Assembly (NCBI RefSeq): GCF_001695835.1
Contig: NZ_MBSO01000010.1
Location: forward strand, 1 to 64,000
Direction: 5' to 3'
Source of the DNA: Ensifer sp. LC11
GTDB lineage: Bacteria; Pseudomonadota; Alphaproteobacteria; Rhizobiales; Rhizobiaceae
Length of the DNA: 64,000 nt
The translations under genes were made by a program, and so were the position numbers. The notes beneath the pieces were generated by a model. It made no database searches, had not been told where the DNA came from, and saw only the letters and a list, made by a program, of their open reading frames with translations. Shown here piece after piece: positions 55,295-63,654 of the stretch (positions are counted from its first letter, which is position 1; every line of letters begins with the position of its first letter).

Positions 55295-55473
55295 CCGCAT
55301 TCCCCCAGATTTTCTGGCCCGCTCATATTTTTGGCTCGGGCCCGTTCCCGAAATAAACGTTAACGCAGATCGATCAAATGTCAATCTTGTTTCAAAAAAC
55401 ATTCTCTGCTAGCAATTATGTAACAAAAATTAGAAAGCGGAATTCGCGCCATCGTTTTTGGGAGGCAGAAATC
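55295..55473. promoter_or_regulatory. Divergent AT-rich control region of the island
   Basis: Sequence between the divergent livMG and RpiR starts is markedly AT-rich (55360-55440) in an otherwise GC-rich region. It contains a perfect inverted repeat TGTTT-N4-AAACA at 55388-55401, a plausible operator for the RpiR-type protein. AT-rich stretches such as TAACAAAAATTAG at about 55421 may supply the promoters for both directions. Confidence 0.5.
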
Positions 55474-56355
55474 GTGGCAATCCGGGACCGACTGACAGAC
55501 GGCGCCATCACCTTCACGCGCTCTGAACTGAAGATCGTCAGGCAGCTTCTGTCGAACTATCCGGCTGCTGGGCTGAACACGGTTGCGCATCTGGCCGCCG
55601 CCGCCGGCGTCAGCAACCCGACCGTCGTGCGCTTCGCCAACACGCTGGGCTTCGAAGGCTATCCGGAATTCCAGAAGGCGCTGCTCAGCGAAGTGCAGGA
55701 GCGCATGAGTTCGCCGCTCTCCATGCTCGACGAGCGGCGCCCGTCGCTGGAGCAGGAGAACTTCTACCAGTACTTCCTGCGCGCCAGCATCCATGCGCTG
55801 GAATCCTCGATGCAGATGCTGCCTTCGGAGGATTTCGAGGCTGCGGTCGACGCGGCCGCCGACATGAGCGCCCGCATCCATTGCCTCGGCGGCCGCTTCA
55901 GCGGCTTTCTCGCCGGTCTGCTCTGGTCGCACATGAAGCAACTGCGCGGCGACACCCGCTGGATCAACGGCAGCCAGGCCGATCAGGTCGACCAGCTGGT
56001 CGATCTCGGCAAGCGTGACGTGCTCTTCGTCTACGACTACCGCCGCTACCAGAACGACACGATCCGGTTTGCCCGCCGGGCAGCGGCGCAAGGCGCGCGC
56101 ATCGTGCTCTTCACCGACCGCTGGCTCTCGCCGATCGCCGATTTCGCGACCGTGACGCTGACGGCACCGGTGGACACGGTGTCGCCCTACGACACGATGG
56201 TGCCGGCGATCGCCCAGACGGAGGCGGTGATCGCCGCACTCACCGCCCGCCTTGCGACGCAGTCGCGCGGCCGCATCGAGCGCATGGAGGAACTGCGCCG
56301 CGGCTATGCGATCACCGAGGACGCGTTCAGCGCGCCCGTTGAAGACGACCGCTGA
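55474..56355 (+). CDS. RpiR-family regulator with SIS domain
   Basis: 293 residues. The N-terminal HTH_6 domain (SELKIVRQLLSNYPAAGLNT, VSNPTVVRFANTLGFEGYPEF) is followed by a C-terminal SIS sugar-isomerase-fold domain (about 125-260, RIHCLGGRFSGFLAGLLWSH, QGARIVLFTDRWLSPIADFA). RpiR proteins normally sense phosphorylated compounds, which fits a cluster containing kinase-like domains. The start is GTG 55474, eight bases after GGAGG; the longer upstream frame (ATG 55378) runs through the AT-rich operator region. It is co-directional with the catabolic operon that follows 47 bp later. Confidence 0.9.
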   Translation: MAIRDRLTDGAITFTRSELKIVRQLLSNYPAAGLNTVAHLAAAAGVSNPTVVRFANTLGFEGYPEFQKALLSEVQERMSSPLSMLDERRPSLEQENFYQYFLRASIHALESSMQMLPSEDFEAAVDAAADMSARIHCLGGRFSGFLAGLLWSHMKQLRGDTRWINGSQADQVDQLVDLGKRDVLFVYDYRRYQNDTIRFARRAAAQGARIVLFTDRWLSPIADFATVTLTAPVDTVSPYDTMVPAIAQTEAVIAALTARLATQSRGRIERMEELRRGYAITEDAFSAPVEDDR

Positions 56356-56402
56356 CCCTTTCCGCCGCCATGGCGGACCAGACAAACCGAGGAGAATTTC
56401 GA

Positions 56403-57065
56403 ATGAGTGCAGTCACTGTAAAGGTTGGCGACGATCTCTTGAGGCGCGACAGCGCCTATGAGGCGGGCCGAACGTCGCTGCTGTTCGTCGACATGCAGCG
56501 CATCTGGTGCGAGCCGAACCTCGACCCGACCCACCCGCAGGATGCCGACAGCTACTATCACAAGCGCCTGCGCCAGACGGTCATTCCCAATCAGGTCCGC
56601 ATCCTTGAAGCGGCACGAAGGGCCGGTTGCGAGGTGCTACACACCATCATCGAGAGCCTGACGCTCGACGGCCGCGACCGTTCGCTCGACCACAAGCTCT
56701 CCGACATGCATGTGCCGAAGGGATCTCCCGAGGGCCAGGTCATTCCGGAACTCGCACCCGTAGATAACGAGATCGTGCTGCCGAAGACCTCATCTGGCGT
56801 CTTCAACTCGACCAACATCGACTACGTCCTGCGCAATCTCAACACCCGCTACCTGATCATATCAGGCGTCATCACCGACCAGTGTGTCGACATGGCGGTG
56901 CGTGACGCTGCCGACCGCGGCTACCTCGTCACCGTCGTCAACGACGCCTGCGCCACCTACAGCGAACAACGCCACGAAGGCGCGCTTCGCGCCTACTCCG
57001 GCTATTGCTGGACGACCGACACCGAGACCGTTGTCAGCCGCCTCAACGGCCTGCGCCAGGCCTGA
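56403..57065 (+). CDS. Isochorismatase-like cysteine hydrolase
   Basis: 220-residue cysteine hydrolase of the isochorismatase fold. The Asp-Lys-Cys triad is visible in LLFVDMQRIW (Asp near residue 30), VLPKTSSGVFNST (Lys near 127) and SGVITDQCVDMAVRDAADRG (Cys near 163). Family members hydrolyse amides such as nicotinamide, biuret, ureidoacrylate or N-carbamoyl compounds; the long loop RSLDHKLSDMHVPKGSPEG resembles the ureidoacrylate/biuret branch, but the substrate is unproven. GAGGAGAATTTCG lies before ATG 56403. It is the first enzyme gene of the operon. Confidence 0.88.
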   Translation: MSAVTVKVGDDLLRRDSAYEAGRTSLLFVDMQRIWCEPNLDPTHPQDADSYYHKRLRQTVIPNQVRILEAARRAGCEVLHTIIESLTLDGRDRSLDHKLSDMHVPKGSPEGQVIPELAPVDNEIVLPKTSSGVFNSTNIDYVLRNLNTRYLIISGVITDQCVDMAVRDAADRGYLVTVVNDACATYSEQRHEGALRAYSGYCWTTDTETVVSRLNGLRQA

Positions 57066-57095
57066 GCGCGCAAAAACAAGACTGGAGGGGAACTC

Positions 57096-58439
57096 ATGAC
57101 CGAAACCAACAACGGCAAGGCGGCCGCCGAACTGACGGAACTCGCCACCTTCGTGACCACCGACATCGCCGGCATCACCCGCGGCCGCAGCTTCGCCGCG
57201 ACCGAGATCGACAGCTATCTCCGCAAGGGTGTCGGCTGGGTGCCGGCCAATCTGGCGCTCACCCCCTTCGACCTGATTGCCGAAAACAATCCCTGGGGCT
57301 CTGCCGGTGACCTCCGGCTGATGGCCGATCCCGAAAGCAAGGCACGCGTCACCTGCCTGCCCGACGAAACGCCGCTGCATTTCTACCACTCCGACATCAC
57401 CGACCTTCAGGGCAATGCCTGGGACTGCTGCGTGCGCAGCTTCCTGAAACGGACGCTGAAGGAATACGAAGACGCCGGTCTCAAGGTCATCTCCGCCGTC
57501 GAGCAGGAATTCCAGCTTCTCGGCGTCGACTGGCCGGATGCCCCCTCCTTCGGTCTGCGCGCACAGCGCCGGGCCGAGCCTTTCGGCTCGCTGCTGATGA
57601 CCGCCTTGCAGGAGGCGGGCGCCGAGCCGGAAATGTTCCTGCCGGAGTATGGAAAAGACCAATTCGAAATTACCTGCCGTCCGGCCGACGCACTGACCGC
57701 CGCCGACCGCGGCGCCACCATCCGCGCGATCACCAAGGAAGTCGCCGCGCTCTTCGGCTGGAACGCGAGCTTCGCGCCGAAGACGGCTTCTAACGGCGTC
57801 GGCAACGGCGTGCACCTGCATGTGAGCTTCACCGATCTTGACGGCAATCCGGTCACCTTCGACGCATCGCGTCCTGGCCGCCTCTCCATGGTTGCCGGCT
57901 CCTTCGCCGCCGGAGTCATCCGGCATCTGCCGGCGCTCACCGCCTTCACCGCTCCGTCCGTGCTTTCGTACATGCGGCTCGTGCCACACCATTGGAGCGC
58001 CGCCTACACCTGCCTCGGCGAAAAGAACCGCGAAGCGACGCTCCGCATCTGCCCGACGCTCGACCTGCCCGGCAGCAATCCAGCCAAACAGTTCAACATG
58101 GAGTATCGCGCCGCCGATGCCTGCGCCAGCCCGCACCTCTCGCTGGCGGTGCTCTTGAAGGCCGGGCTCGAAGGCATCAAAGCCGGGCTCGAGCAGCCGC
58201 CTTTGATCAATTCCGACCCGTCCGATTTCTCGACCGTAGAACAGGAGACGCTCGGCATCCGCCGCTTGCCGTCCAGTCTCCCCGAAGCACTCGACACGCT
58301 GGCGGCCGATCCCGTCGTCACCGGCTGGTTCTCCAAGGATTTCCTCGACTGCTACGTCGCGATGAAACGCAAGGAGATCGAGATCGTCGATGGGCTCTCG
58401 CCCGATGAACTCTGCGCCCGCTATGCGGCGGTCTACTGA
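57096..58439 (+). CDS. Glutamine-synthetase-family ligase
   Basis: 447 residues of type I GlnA fold. Active-site segments are SAVEQEFQLLGVD (metal Glu residues, near 130), NGVGNGVHLHVSF (metal and ATP site, near 230), EKNREATLRICPT (glutamate-binding Arg, near 308) and EYRAADACASPHLSLAVLL (late Glu/Arg). The N-terminal domain is reduced compared with true GlnA. Members beside class III aminotransferases typically join glutamate to an amine (gamma-glutamylpolyamine or -ethanolamine synthetases, PuuA-like). GGAGGGGAACTC lies before ATG 57096. It lies 30 bp after the cysteine hydrolase gene. Confidence 0.88.
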   Translation: MTETNNGKAAAELTELATFVTTDIAGITRGRSFAATEIDSYLRKGVGWVPANLALTPFDLIAENNPWGSAGDLRLMADPESKARVTCLPDETPLHFYHSDITDLQGNAWDCCVRSFLKRTLKEYEDAGLKVISAVEQEFQLLGVDWPDAPSFGLRAQRRAEPFGSLLMTALQEAGAEPEMFLPEYGKDQFEITCRPADALTAADRGATIRAITKEVAALFGWNASFAPKTASNGVGNGVHLHVSFTDLDGNPVTFDASRPGRLSMVAGSFAAGVIRHLPALTAFTAPSVLSYMRLVPHHWSAAYTCLGEKNREATLRICPTLDLPGSNPAKQFNMEYRAADACASPHLSLAVLLKAGLEGIKAGLEQPPLINSDPSDFSTVEQETLGIRRLPSSLPEALDTLAADPVVTGWFSKDFLDCYVAMKRKEIEIVDGLSPDELCARYAAVY

Positions 58440-58457
58440 TTGACGGATGGGCAGCCC

Positions 58458-59276
58458 ATGACCTCGAAAACGGCCATCAAGAGCCCCGAAATCGGTGCGC
58501 GACACGATCCGAGCACGCCCCTGCTTTCGATCGACGAACTGCCGCCCTATGCGGTGTTCAACCCGGACGGCACTTCGCCGATCCTGCTTCTGTGCGAGCA
58601 TGCGTCCAACCGGATGCCGCGCGCGCTCGGCGACATGGGGCTGCCGCTCCATGAACGCCAGCGCCACATCGCCTGGGACCTCGGCGCCATGGCACTGGCG
58701 CAGCGCTTAAGCCTCAGCCTCGACGCGCCACTGTTCTTCACCAACTATTCGCGCCTGGTGATCGACTGCAACAGGCCATTGGCGGCACCCTCGATGATCC
58801 CCGAGATCAGCGAGGCGACGGAGATCGCCGCCAACAGGAACCTGAGCGACGCAGAGCGACAGCAGCGGATCGACACGCTGTTTGCGCCCTACGCCGATGC
58901 CGTCAGCCGACGTCTCGACCGGCTCGAAGGCGAAGGCAAACGGTCCTTTGTCGTCGGCATCCATAGCTTCACACCCGTCTACTTCGGCAAGCCGCGCCCG
59001 TGGCAGGCCGGTATCCTCTATCGCGATGCGGTCGACTTCGCCGGCTCTTTGATCCGTGAGTTGGCGAGTGAAAGCCATCTGATGATCGGCGACAACGAAC
59101 CCTACAACATCCATCCGGACGAGGACTACACCGTGCCGGTGCATGCCGATGCACGCGGATTGCCGGGCGTGCTGGTCGAGGTGCGGCACGATCTGATCGA
59201 CACTGATGCCGGCGTTGCCGCCTGGGGCGAGCGGCTGACACGGTGTCTCAAGGCCAGCATCGGGCAAGGCTCGTGA
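58458..59276 (+). CDS. N-formylglutamate amidohydrolase-family protein
   Basis: About 272 residues matching the N-formylglutamate amidohydrolase (FGase/HutG2) family. Visible parts are PILLLCEHASNRMP near residue 40 (metal-binding Glu-His), RHIAWDLGAMALAQRL, NYSRLVIDCNRPL and VGIHSFTPVYFGKPRPWQ. The true enzyme removes formate from N-formylglutamate in histidine breakdown, but this family also includes amidohydrolases of other substrates. A TTG at 58440 could start it immediately after the previous stop; I chose ATG 58458. Its stop overlaps the next start (GTGA). Confidence 0.85.
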   Translation: MTSKTAIKSPEIGARHDPSTPLLSIDELPPYAVFNPDGTSPILLLCEHASNRMPRALGDMGLPLHERQRHIAWDLGAMALAQRLSLSLDAPLFFTNYSRLVIDCNRPLAAPSMIPEISEATEIAANRNLSDAERQQRIDTLFAPYADAVSRRLDRLEGEGKRSFVVGIHSFTPVYFGKPRPWQAGILYRDAVDFAGSLIRELASESHLMIGDNEPYNIHPDEDYTVPVHADARGLPGVLVEVRHDLIDTDAGVAAWGERLTRCLKASIGQGS

Positions 59277-60583
59277 CCGCGCTCTATGAGAGGGACAAGG
59301 CGGCAATCGCCACCCTGCAGAAGCTGCGCTTCTTCCCGCTCGCCATTACCGGCGGCCGCGGCGCGCGGGTCGTAGAGGAAGATGGTCGTGAACTGATCGA
59401 CCTCTCCGGCGCCTGGGGTGCGGCGAGCCTCGGCTATGGTCACCCGGCACTTGTCGCAGCGATATCGAATGCCGCAGCCAATCCCGCAGGCGCGAGCGTG
59501 CTTTCGGGCGCCAACCGGCCGGCGACCGAACTCGCCGAAAGGCTGCTCGCCGTCTTCCCGGGACAGAGCGACAACAAGGTCTGGTTCGGCCATTCCGGCT
59601 CCGATGCCAACGAGACGGTCTTTCGTGCCGTTACCAAGGCGACGGGGCGCACGGGTGTCATCGCCTTCCTCGGCGCCTATCACGGCTGCACTGTGGGCTC
59701 GATGGCCTTTTCCGGCCACAGCGTCCAGGCGGGTGCTGCCAAGGCCGAAGGGTTGCTGCTGCTTCCCTACCCCGATCCCTACCGGCCCTATCGCGACGAC
59801 CCGACCGGCGGGGCGATCCTCGCCGAATTGCGGCAGCGCCTCGAAGCGGCACCGGACCAGTTCGCCGCCGCCTTTATCGAGCCCATCCAGTCCGATGGCG
59901 GACTGATCGTTCCGCCACCCGGCTTCTTCACGGCGTTCGCCGCGATCTGCCGCGAATTCGGCGTGCTCGTCGTCTGCGACGAGGTGAAGGTCGGGCTCGG
60001 CCGCAGCGGTCGACTGCACTGCTTCGAGCACGAGGGTTTCACACCGGATATCCTGACCATCGGCAAGGGGCTCGGCGGCGGACTGCCGCTGTCAGCCGCG
60101 ATCGGCCCGGCGCGCATACTCGATTGCGCCAGCGCCTTTGCCATGCAGACGCTGCACGGCAACCCGATCTCTGCCGCGGCGGGCCTTGCGGTGCTGGAAA
60201 CGATCGAACACGAAGCGCTGGCTCAAAACGCCGAGCACAAAGGGCAGCGGCTGCGCCAGGGCCTGCAGCGCTTGGCCGAGCGCCATCGCCTGATCGGCAA
60301 CGTTCGCGGACGCGGCCTTGCCTGTGGCGTCGAACTGGTCGCCGACCGGGAGGCCCGCGCTCCGGCCTCGCGCGAAACGGCCAAGCTCGTCTACCGCGCC
60401 TATGAACTCGGCCTCGTTGTCTATTACGTCGGCATGAATTCGAACGTGCTGGAGATGACACCGCCGCTGACGATCACCGACCAGGACATCGACGCAGCGC
60501 TCGATCTTCTCGACCAGGCATTCGACGACGTAGTGGCCGGTCGCGTCTCTGACGACGTTCTGGCGGATTTTGCCGGCTGGTAG
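59273..60583 (+). CDS. Class III aminotransferase (GABA/omega-amino-acid type)
   Basis: 436-residue PLP enzyme. The active Lys lies in TIGKGLGGGLPLSAAI near residue 265 and Asp in VVCDEVKVGLGRSGRL near 235. SGSDANETVFRAVTK and LGAYHGCTVGSMAF are the usual PLP phosphate and ring contacts. Predicted to transfer an omega-amino group (GABA, beta-amino acid or similar) to a keto acid. The start is GTG 59273, whose TGA overlaps the stop of the amidohydrolase gene. It closes the operon of four coupled genes and converges with the second tri-domain gene. Confidence 0.9.
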   Translation: MTALYERDKAAIATLQKLRFFPLAITGGRGARVVEEDGRELIDLSGAWGAASLGYGHPALVAAISNAAANPAGASVLSGANRPATELAERLLAVFPGQSDNKVWFGHSGSDANETVFRAVTKATGRTGVIAFLGAYHGCTVGSMAFSGHSVQAGAAKAEGLLLLPYPDPYRPYRDDPTGGAILAELRQRLEAAPDQFAAAFIEPIQSDGGLIVPPPGFFTAFAAICREFGVLVVCDEVKVGLGRSGRLHCFEHEGFTPDILTIGKGLGGGLPLSAAIGPARILDCASAFAMQTLHGNPISAAAGLAVLETIEHEALAQNAEHKGQRLRQGLQRLAERHRLIGNVRGRGLACGVELVADREARAPASRETAKLVYRAYELGLVVYYVGMNSNVLEMTPPLTITDQDIDAALDLLDQAFDDVVAGRVSDDVLADFAGW

Positions 60584-60613
60584 CTGGCCCCGGGGGCGTT
60601 GCCGCCTAAGCCC

Positions 60614-63538
60614 TTACCAGCCTTCCTCGAGCACGCGACCCAGCATGTCGGCGAAGAAGTCGGCGCTCTCCTTGGTCAGGCAGAGCGGCGGCTTGATCTT
60701 CAGCACGTTCAAGTGATCGCCGGTCGGCTGCATGATGACGCCGAGATCAAGCAGGCGGTCGCAGATCGCCGCCGTCTCTTCCGTCGCCGGCACGAGGGTC
60801 TCGCGGTCGCGCACGAACTCAACGCCAAGATAAAGCCCCATGCCATGCACGGCACCGATCAGCGGGAAGCGTTGCCCAAGCGCTTCGAGGCGGGCTTTCA
60901 GATAGCCTCCGACGACACGGGCGTTCTCTGGTAACCGTTCTTCCGTCAGGAGGTCGAGCACGGTCTGGCCGACGACGGAACTGACGGGGCTGCCGCCGGA
61001 AGACGAGAAGAAATATCCCTCCTTCTCCAGTGCATCGGCAATTTCGCGCCGGGTGATGACGGCGCCGAGCGGGTGGCCGTTGCCCATGCCCTTGGCGACC
61101 GTGATGATATCGGGCACGACGCCCTGTTCCTCGAAACCCCAGAAATAGTCGCCAAGGCGGCCATAGCCGACCTGTACTTCGTCGGCGATGCACACACCAC
61201 CACGCGCGCGCACCATCGCGTAGACCGCATCGAGATAGCCCTTGGGCAGGGGAATGCCGCCGGCATTGCCATAGACCGGCTCGCAGATAAAACCGGCCAG
61301 CTTTTCACCCGCGGCATCGAGCGCCGTGAGCTTGGTAACGACGGAGCGGGGATAGCTGTCGCGCGTATCGTCGCCGCGGAACTCGCCGCGATAGGTGTTG
61401 GGCGCCGTGACCGGATGGACCCAGGCCGGACGGGTCTGAAGTGCCTGCGGATTGTCGGCGATCGACGTGGACACCGCATCGCTCGCGACCGTCCAGCCAT
61501 GATAGGCCTCCAGCAGGCTGACGACGTTGCGCGCACCGGAATAGGCCCAGGCAAGCCGGAGTGCCAGGTCGTTGGCCTCCGAGCCACTATTGACCAGGAA
61601 CACCGTGTCCAGTCCATCCGGCGCAAGCGCTGCCAGCCGGGCCGAGAATTCGGCAACCGACGCATAGTGGAAGCGCGAATTGGTGTTGAGCAGCGACCAT
61701 TGCCGCCCGACCGCGGCTGCCAGCCGTGGATGCCCATGGCCAAGAATCGTCACGTTGTTGACCATGTCGAGATAGCTGCGACCCTCGATGTCGAAGAGGT
61801 GTTCCTTCCAGCCGCGCTCGATCTGGGGTGGGTGCCGGTAGTACTTCTTCTGCGGCTTGGCAAAGTGCTGCTGGCGACGGGCAAGCAGCGCCTCGCTATG
61901 TGGTTCCGGCGCATCGCATTCGAACCCGAGGATACCTGCCGGCGACGGGCACAGCGCTTTCCAGGCGTCCGCCTGATGCGGCATCACAAAGAGCGGTGGA
62001 ACGAGACCGTGCTCGCGGCAAAGCTGAACGCGGATCAGGCCGAGGGACTGTTGTTCGCCCGTTACGACCCCCAACGCGGACCCGGCAACGATTGTCTCCG
62101 AGAGGCCCGCGCCGACTTCCACCCCTTCGAGAAACAGGTTGGCCTCAGCTCCCTCCAGCACCAGCAGCCCGTCCTGCTGCACGACGCGCGCTGCAAAGGG
62201 GGCGACGATCTCGCTGCCGGCCGCAAGGCAGATATCGACGTGCAGCGCGAAGGTTGCGTCGGGCTTCGGCGATCGCAGCTGGGTCTCGGTCATGCGATAC
62301 TCGCCGTAGCGCGTGGTCGCGATGCCGATCGCGTGCGCCGCATGCTGGAGCAGCGAGACCGGCAATCCCTGGTGTTGCCAGCGCTCCTCCGGCAGGAGCG
62401 GGCTCAGGATCGACAGGTCGATGTGGCGTACATCCGTTGGACCGAGTCCCTGGATCAGGCTCGCTCCGGTCACCGGAGCCGGTTCCGGCGTAAAGCCGAC
62501 GGCCGAAAGAATGGCCTGTTCCATCAGCGCCGAAGGAACCGAGGATGCGACGTCGAATATCTCCCGCTCATGGACGGCATTGCCCTCGACGTAAGTGTTT
62601 TCAGGCTCGCGCGCGAGCTGGTGTTCGGAGCTTGCGACCAGCACGGCGGCGCGGGCGACGATCAGTGGCCAGAGTGCCTTAAGCTCCGTCTCGGTCAAAG
62701 GGCATGCCGCGTGAAACGCCCTGACCGCTGGCAGCATGAACCAGGGGTCGCCGTCGGCATGATGCAGCAGCGAAGCGCAGGTGACGGCGAGTTCAGCGAC
62801 CAGCCAGCCGTTCAGAATGTCGCCGAAATCGATGACGCCATCCGGGATCGCCCGGCCAGCGGCATCCGGCTGGCTCACGACATTGTCGTCGGTGATGTCG
62901 TGGTGGATCGCCTGGATCCGCAGATCCGGTATCAACGGTTGCAGGCGCCGCATGGCGCCAACCACGACTTCGGCGATACGTTTCTTGCGCTGCTGGTCCG
63001 ACATTTCGGCGAGGAGATGGAGAATGACCGGGCCGGCGCGGCGCAGATCCCACTGCAGTTCGCGTTCGAGGCCGGGATGTTCGAAATCTCGTAGAGCCGA
63101 GGCGAGCTGTCCCGCGAGCGCGCCGAGCGCTGCAATCGCCCCCGGCGACAGGTGCTTGCGTCGGGTCAAGGGCTCGCCGTCGAGATAGCTGAGCAGCCGG
63201 ATTCGGTAGGCCTGGTCGCGGACGATCACATTCTCGATCACCTCGCCTTTGAGCGACGGCATGACCTGCGCAACCCGTGCCGATACCAGCCTCTCGGCGA
63301 GATGCTGCAAGGCCGCGTTCTGCGCTTCAAGCTCAAGCAGCCCGTACTCCGCCCGGCAGATCTTCAGCACGTAGCGCCGCTCGCCGGTATCAAGCAGGTA
63401 GTTGCGGTCCTGCTGGCTGCCGAGCTCGCGGATCGCGCCTGACAGACCGTAGTGCTCAGCCAGAAGCGTGGCCGCCTCCTCGGCACTGATATCGGGCCTC
63501 GGCAGCTCGGTACGAAGCTTCAGCGCGTCCTCAACCAT
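60614..63538 (-). CDS. Second tri-domain APH kinase - degenerate M23 - class III PLP enzyme
   Basis: 974-residue paralogue of the protein at 45908-48964. The APH-type kinase domain (about 1-330) keeps AIHHDITDDNVVS near residue 211 and VIDFGDIL near 236. The middle M23-like part (about 430-540) has lost its zinc site: the first His is Ala (TFALHVDICLAAG, Asp kept), no WGH motif is present, and HLHLQL is replaced by LIRVQL. The class III domain (about 570-970) is intact, with ADEVQVGYGRLG and PLP Lys in VAKGMGNGHPLGAV near 814. Predicted amino-alcohol kinase plus phospho-lyase. It starts at ATG 63538 with GGAGG upstream. Confidence 0.88.
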   Translation of the reverse strand: MVEDALKLRTELPRPDISAEEAATLLAEHYGLSGAIRELGSQQDRNYLLDTGERRYVLKICRAEYGLLELEAQNAALQHLAERLVSARVAQVMPSLKGEVIENVIVRDQAYRIRLLSYLDGEPLTRRKHLSPGAIAALGALAGQLASALRDFEHPGLERELQWDLRRAGPVILHLLAEMSDQQRKKRIAEVVVGAMRRLQPLIPDLRIQAIHHDITDDNVVSQPDAAGRAIPDGVIDFGDILNGWLVAELAVTCASLLHHADGDPWFMLPAVRAFHAACPLTETELKALWPLIVARAAVLVASSEHQLAREPENTYVEGNAVHEREIFDVASSVPSALMEQAILSAVGFTPEPAPVTGASLIQGLGPTDVRHIDLSILSPLLPEERWQHQGLPVSLLQHAAHAIGIATTRYGEYRMTETQLRSPKPDATFALHVDICLAAGSEIVAPFAARVVQQDGLLVLEGAEANLFLEGVEVGAGLSETIVAGSALGVVTGEQQSLGLIRVQLCREHGLVPPLFVMPHQADAWKALCPSPAGILGFECDAPEPHSEALLARRQQHFAKPQKKYYRHPPQIERGWKEHLFDIEGRSYLDMVNNVTILGHGHPRLAAAVGRQWSLLNTNSRFHYASVAEFSARLAALAPDGLDTVFLVNSGSEANDLALRLAWAYSGARNVVSLLEAYHGWTVASDAVSTSIADNPQALQTRPAWVHPVTAPNTYRGEFRGDDTRDSYPRSVVTKLTALDAAGEKLAGFICEPVYGNAGGIPLPKGYLDAVYAMVRARGGVCIADEVQVGYGRLGDYFWGFEEQGVVPDIITVAKGMGNGHPLGAVITRREIADALEKEGYFFSSSGGSPVSSVVGQTVLDLLTEERLPENARVVGGYLKARLEALGQRFPLIGAVHGMGLYLGVEFVRDRETLVPATEETAAICDRLLDLGVIMQPTGDHLNVLKIKPPLCLTKESADFFADMLGRVLEEGW

Positions 63539-63654
63539 GGTCTCGTCATCCTCCCATTCGGCGGTCGATCCTCCGAATCGACCGGAATGTTGTCGAGATT
63601 AGAGCGGGACGAGGAAAAGTCTGCGCGGTTATGCGCCCTTATCCTGCTCGCGTG

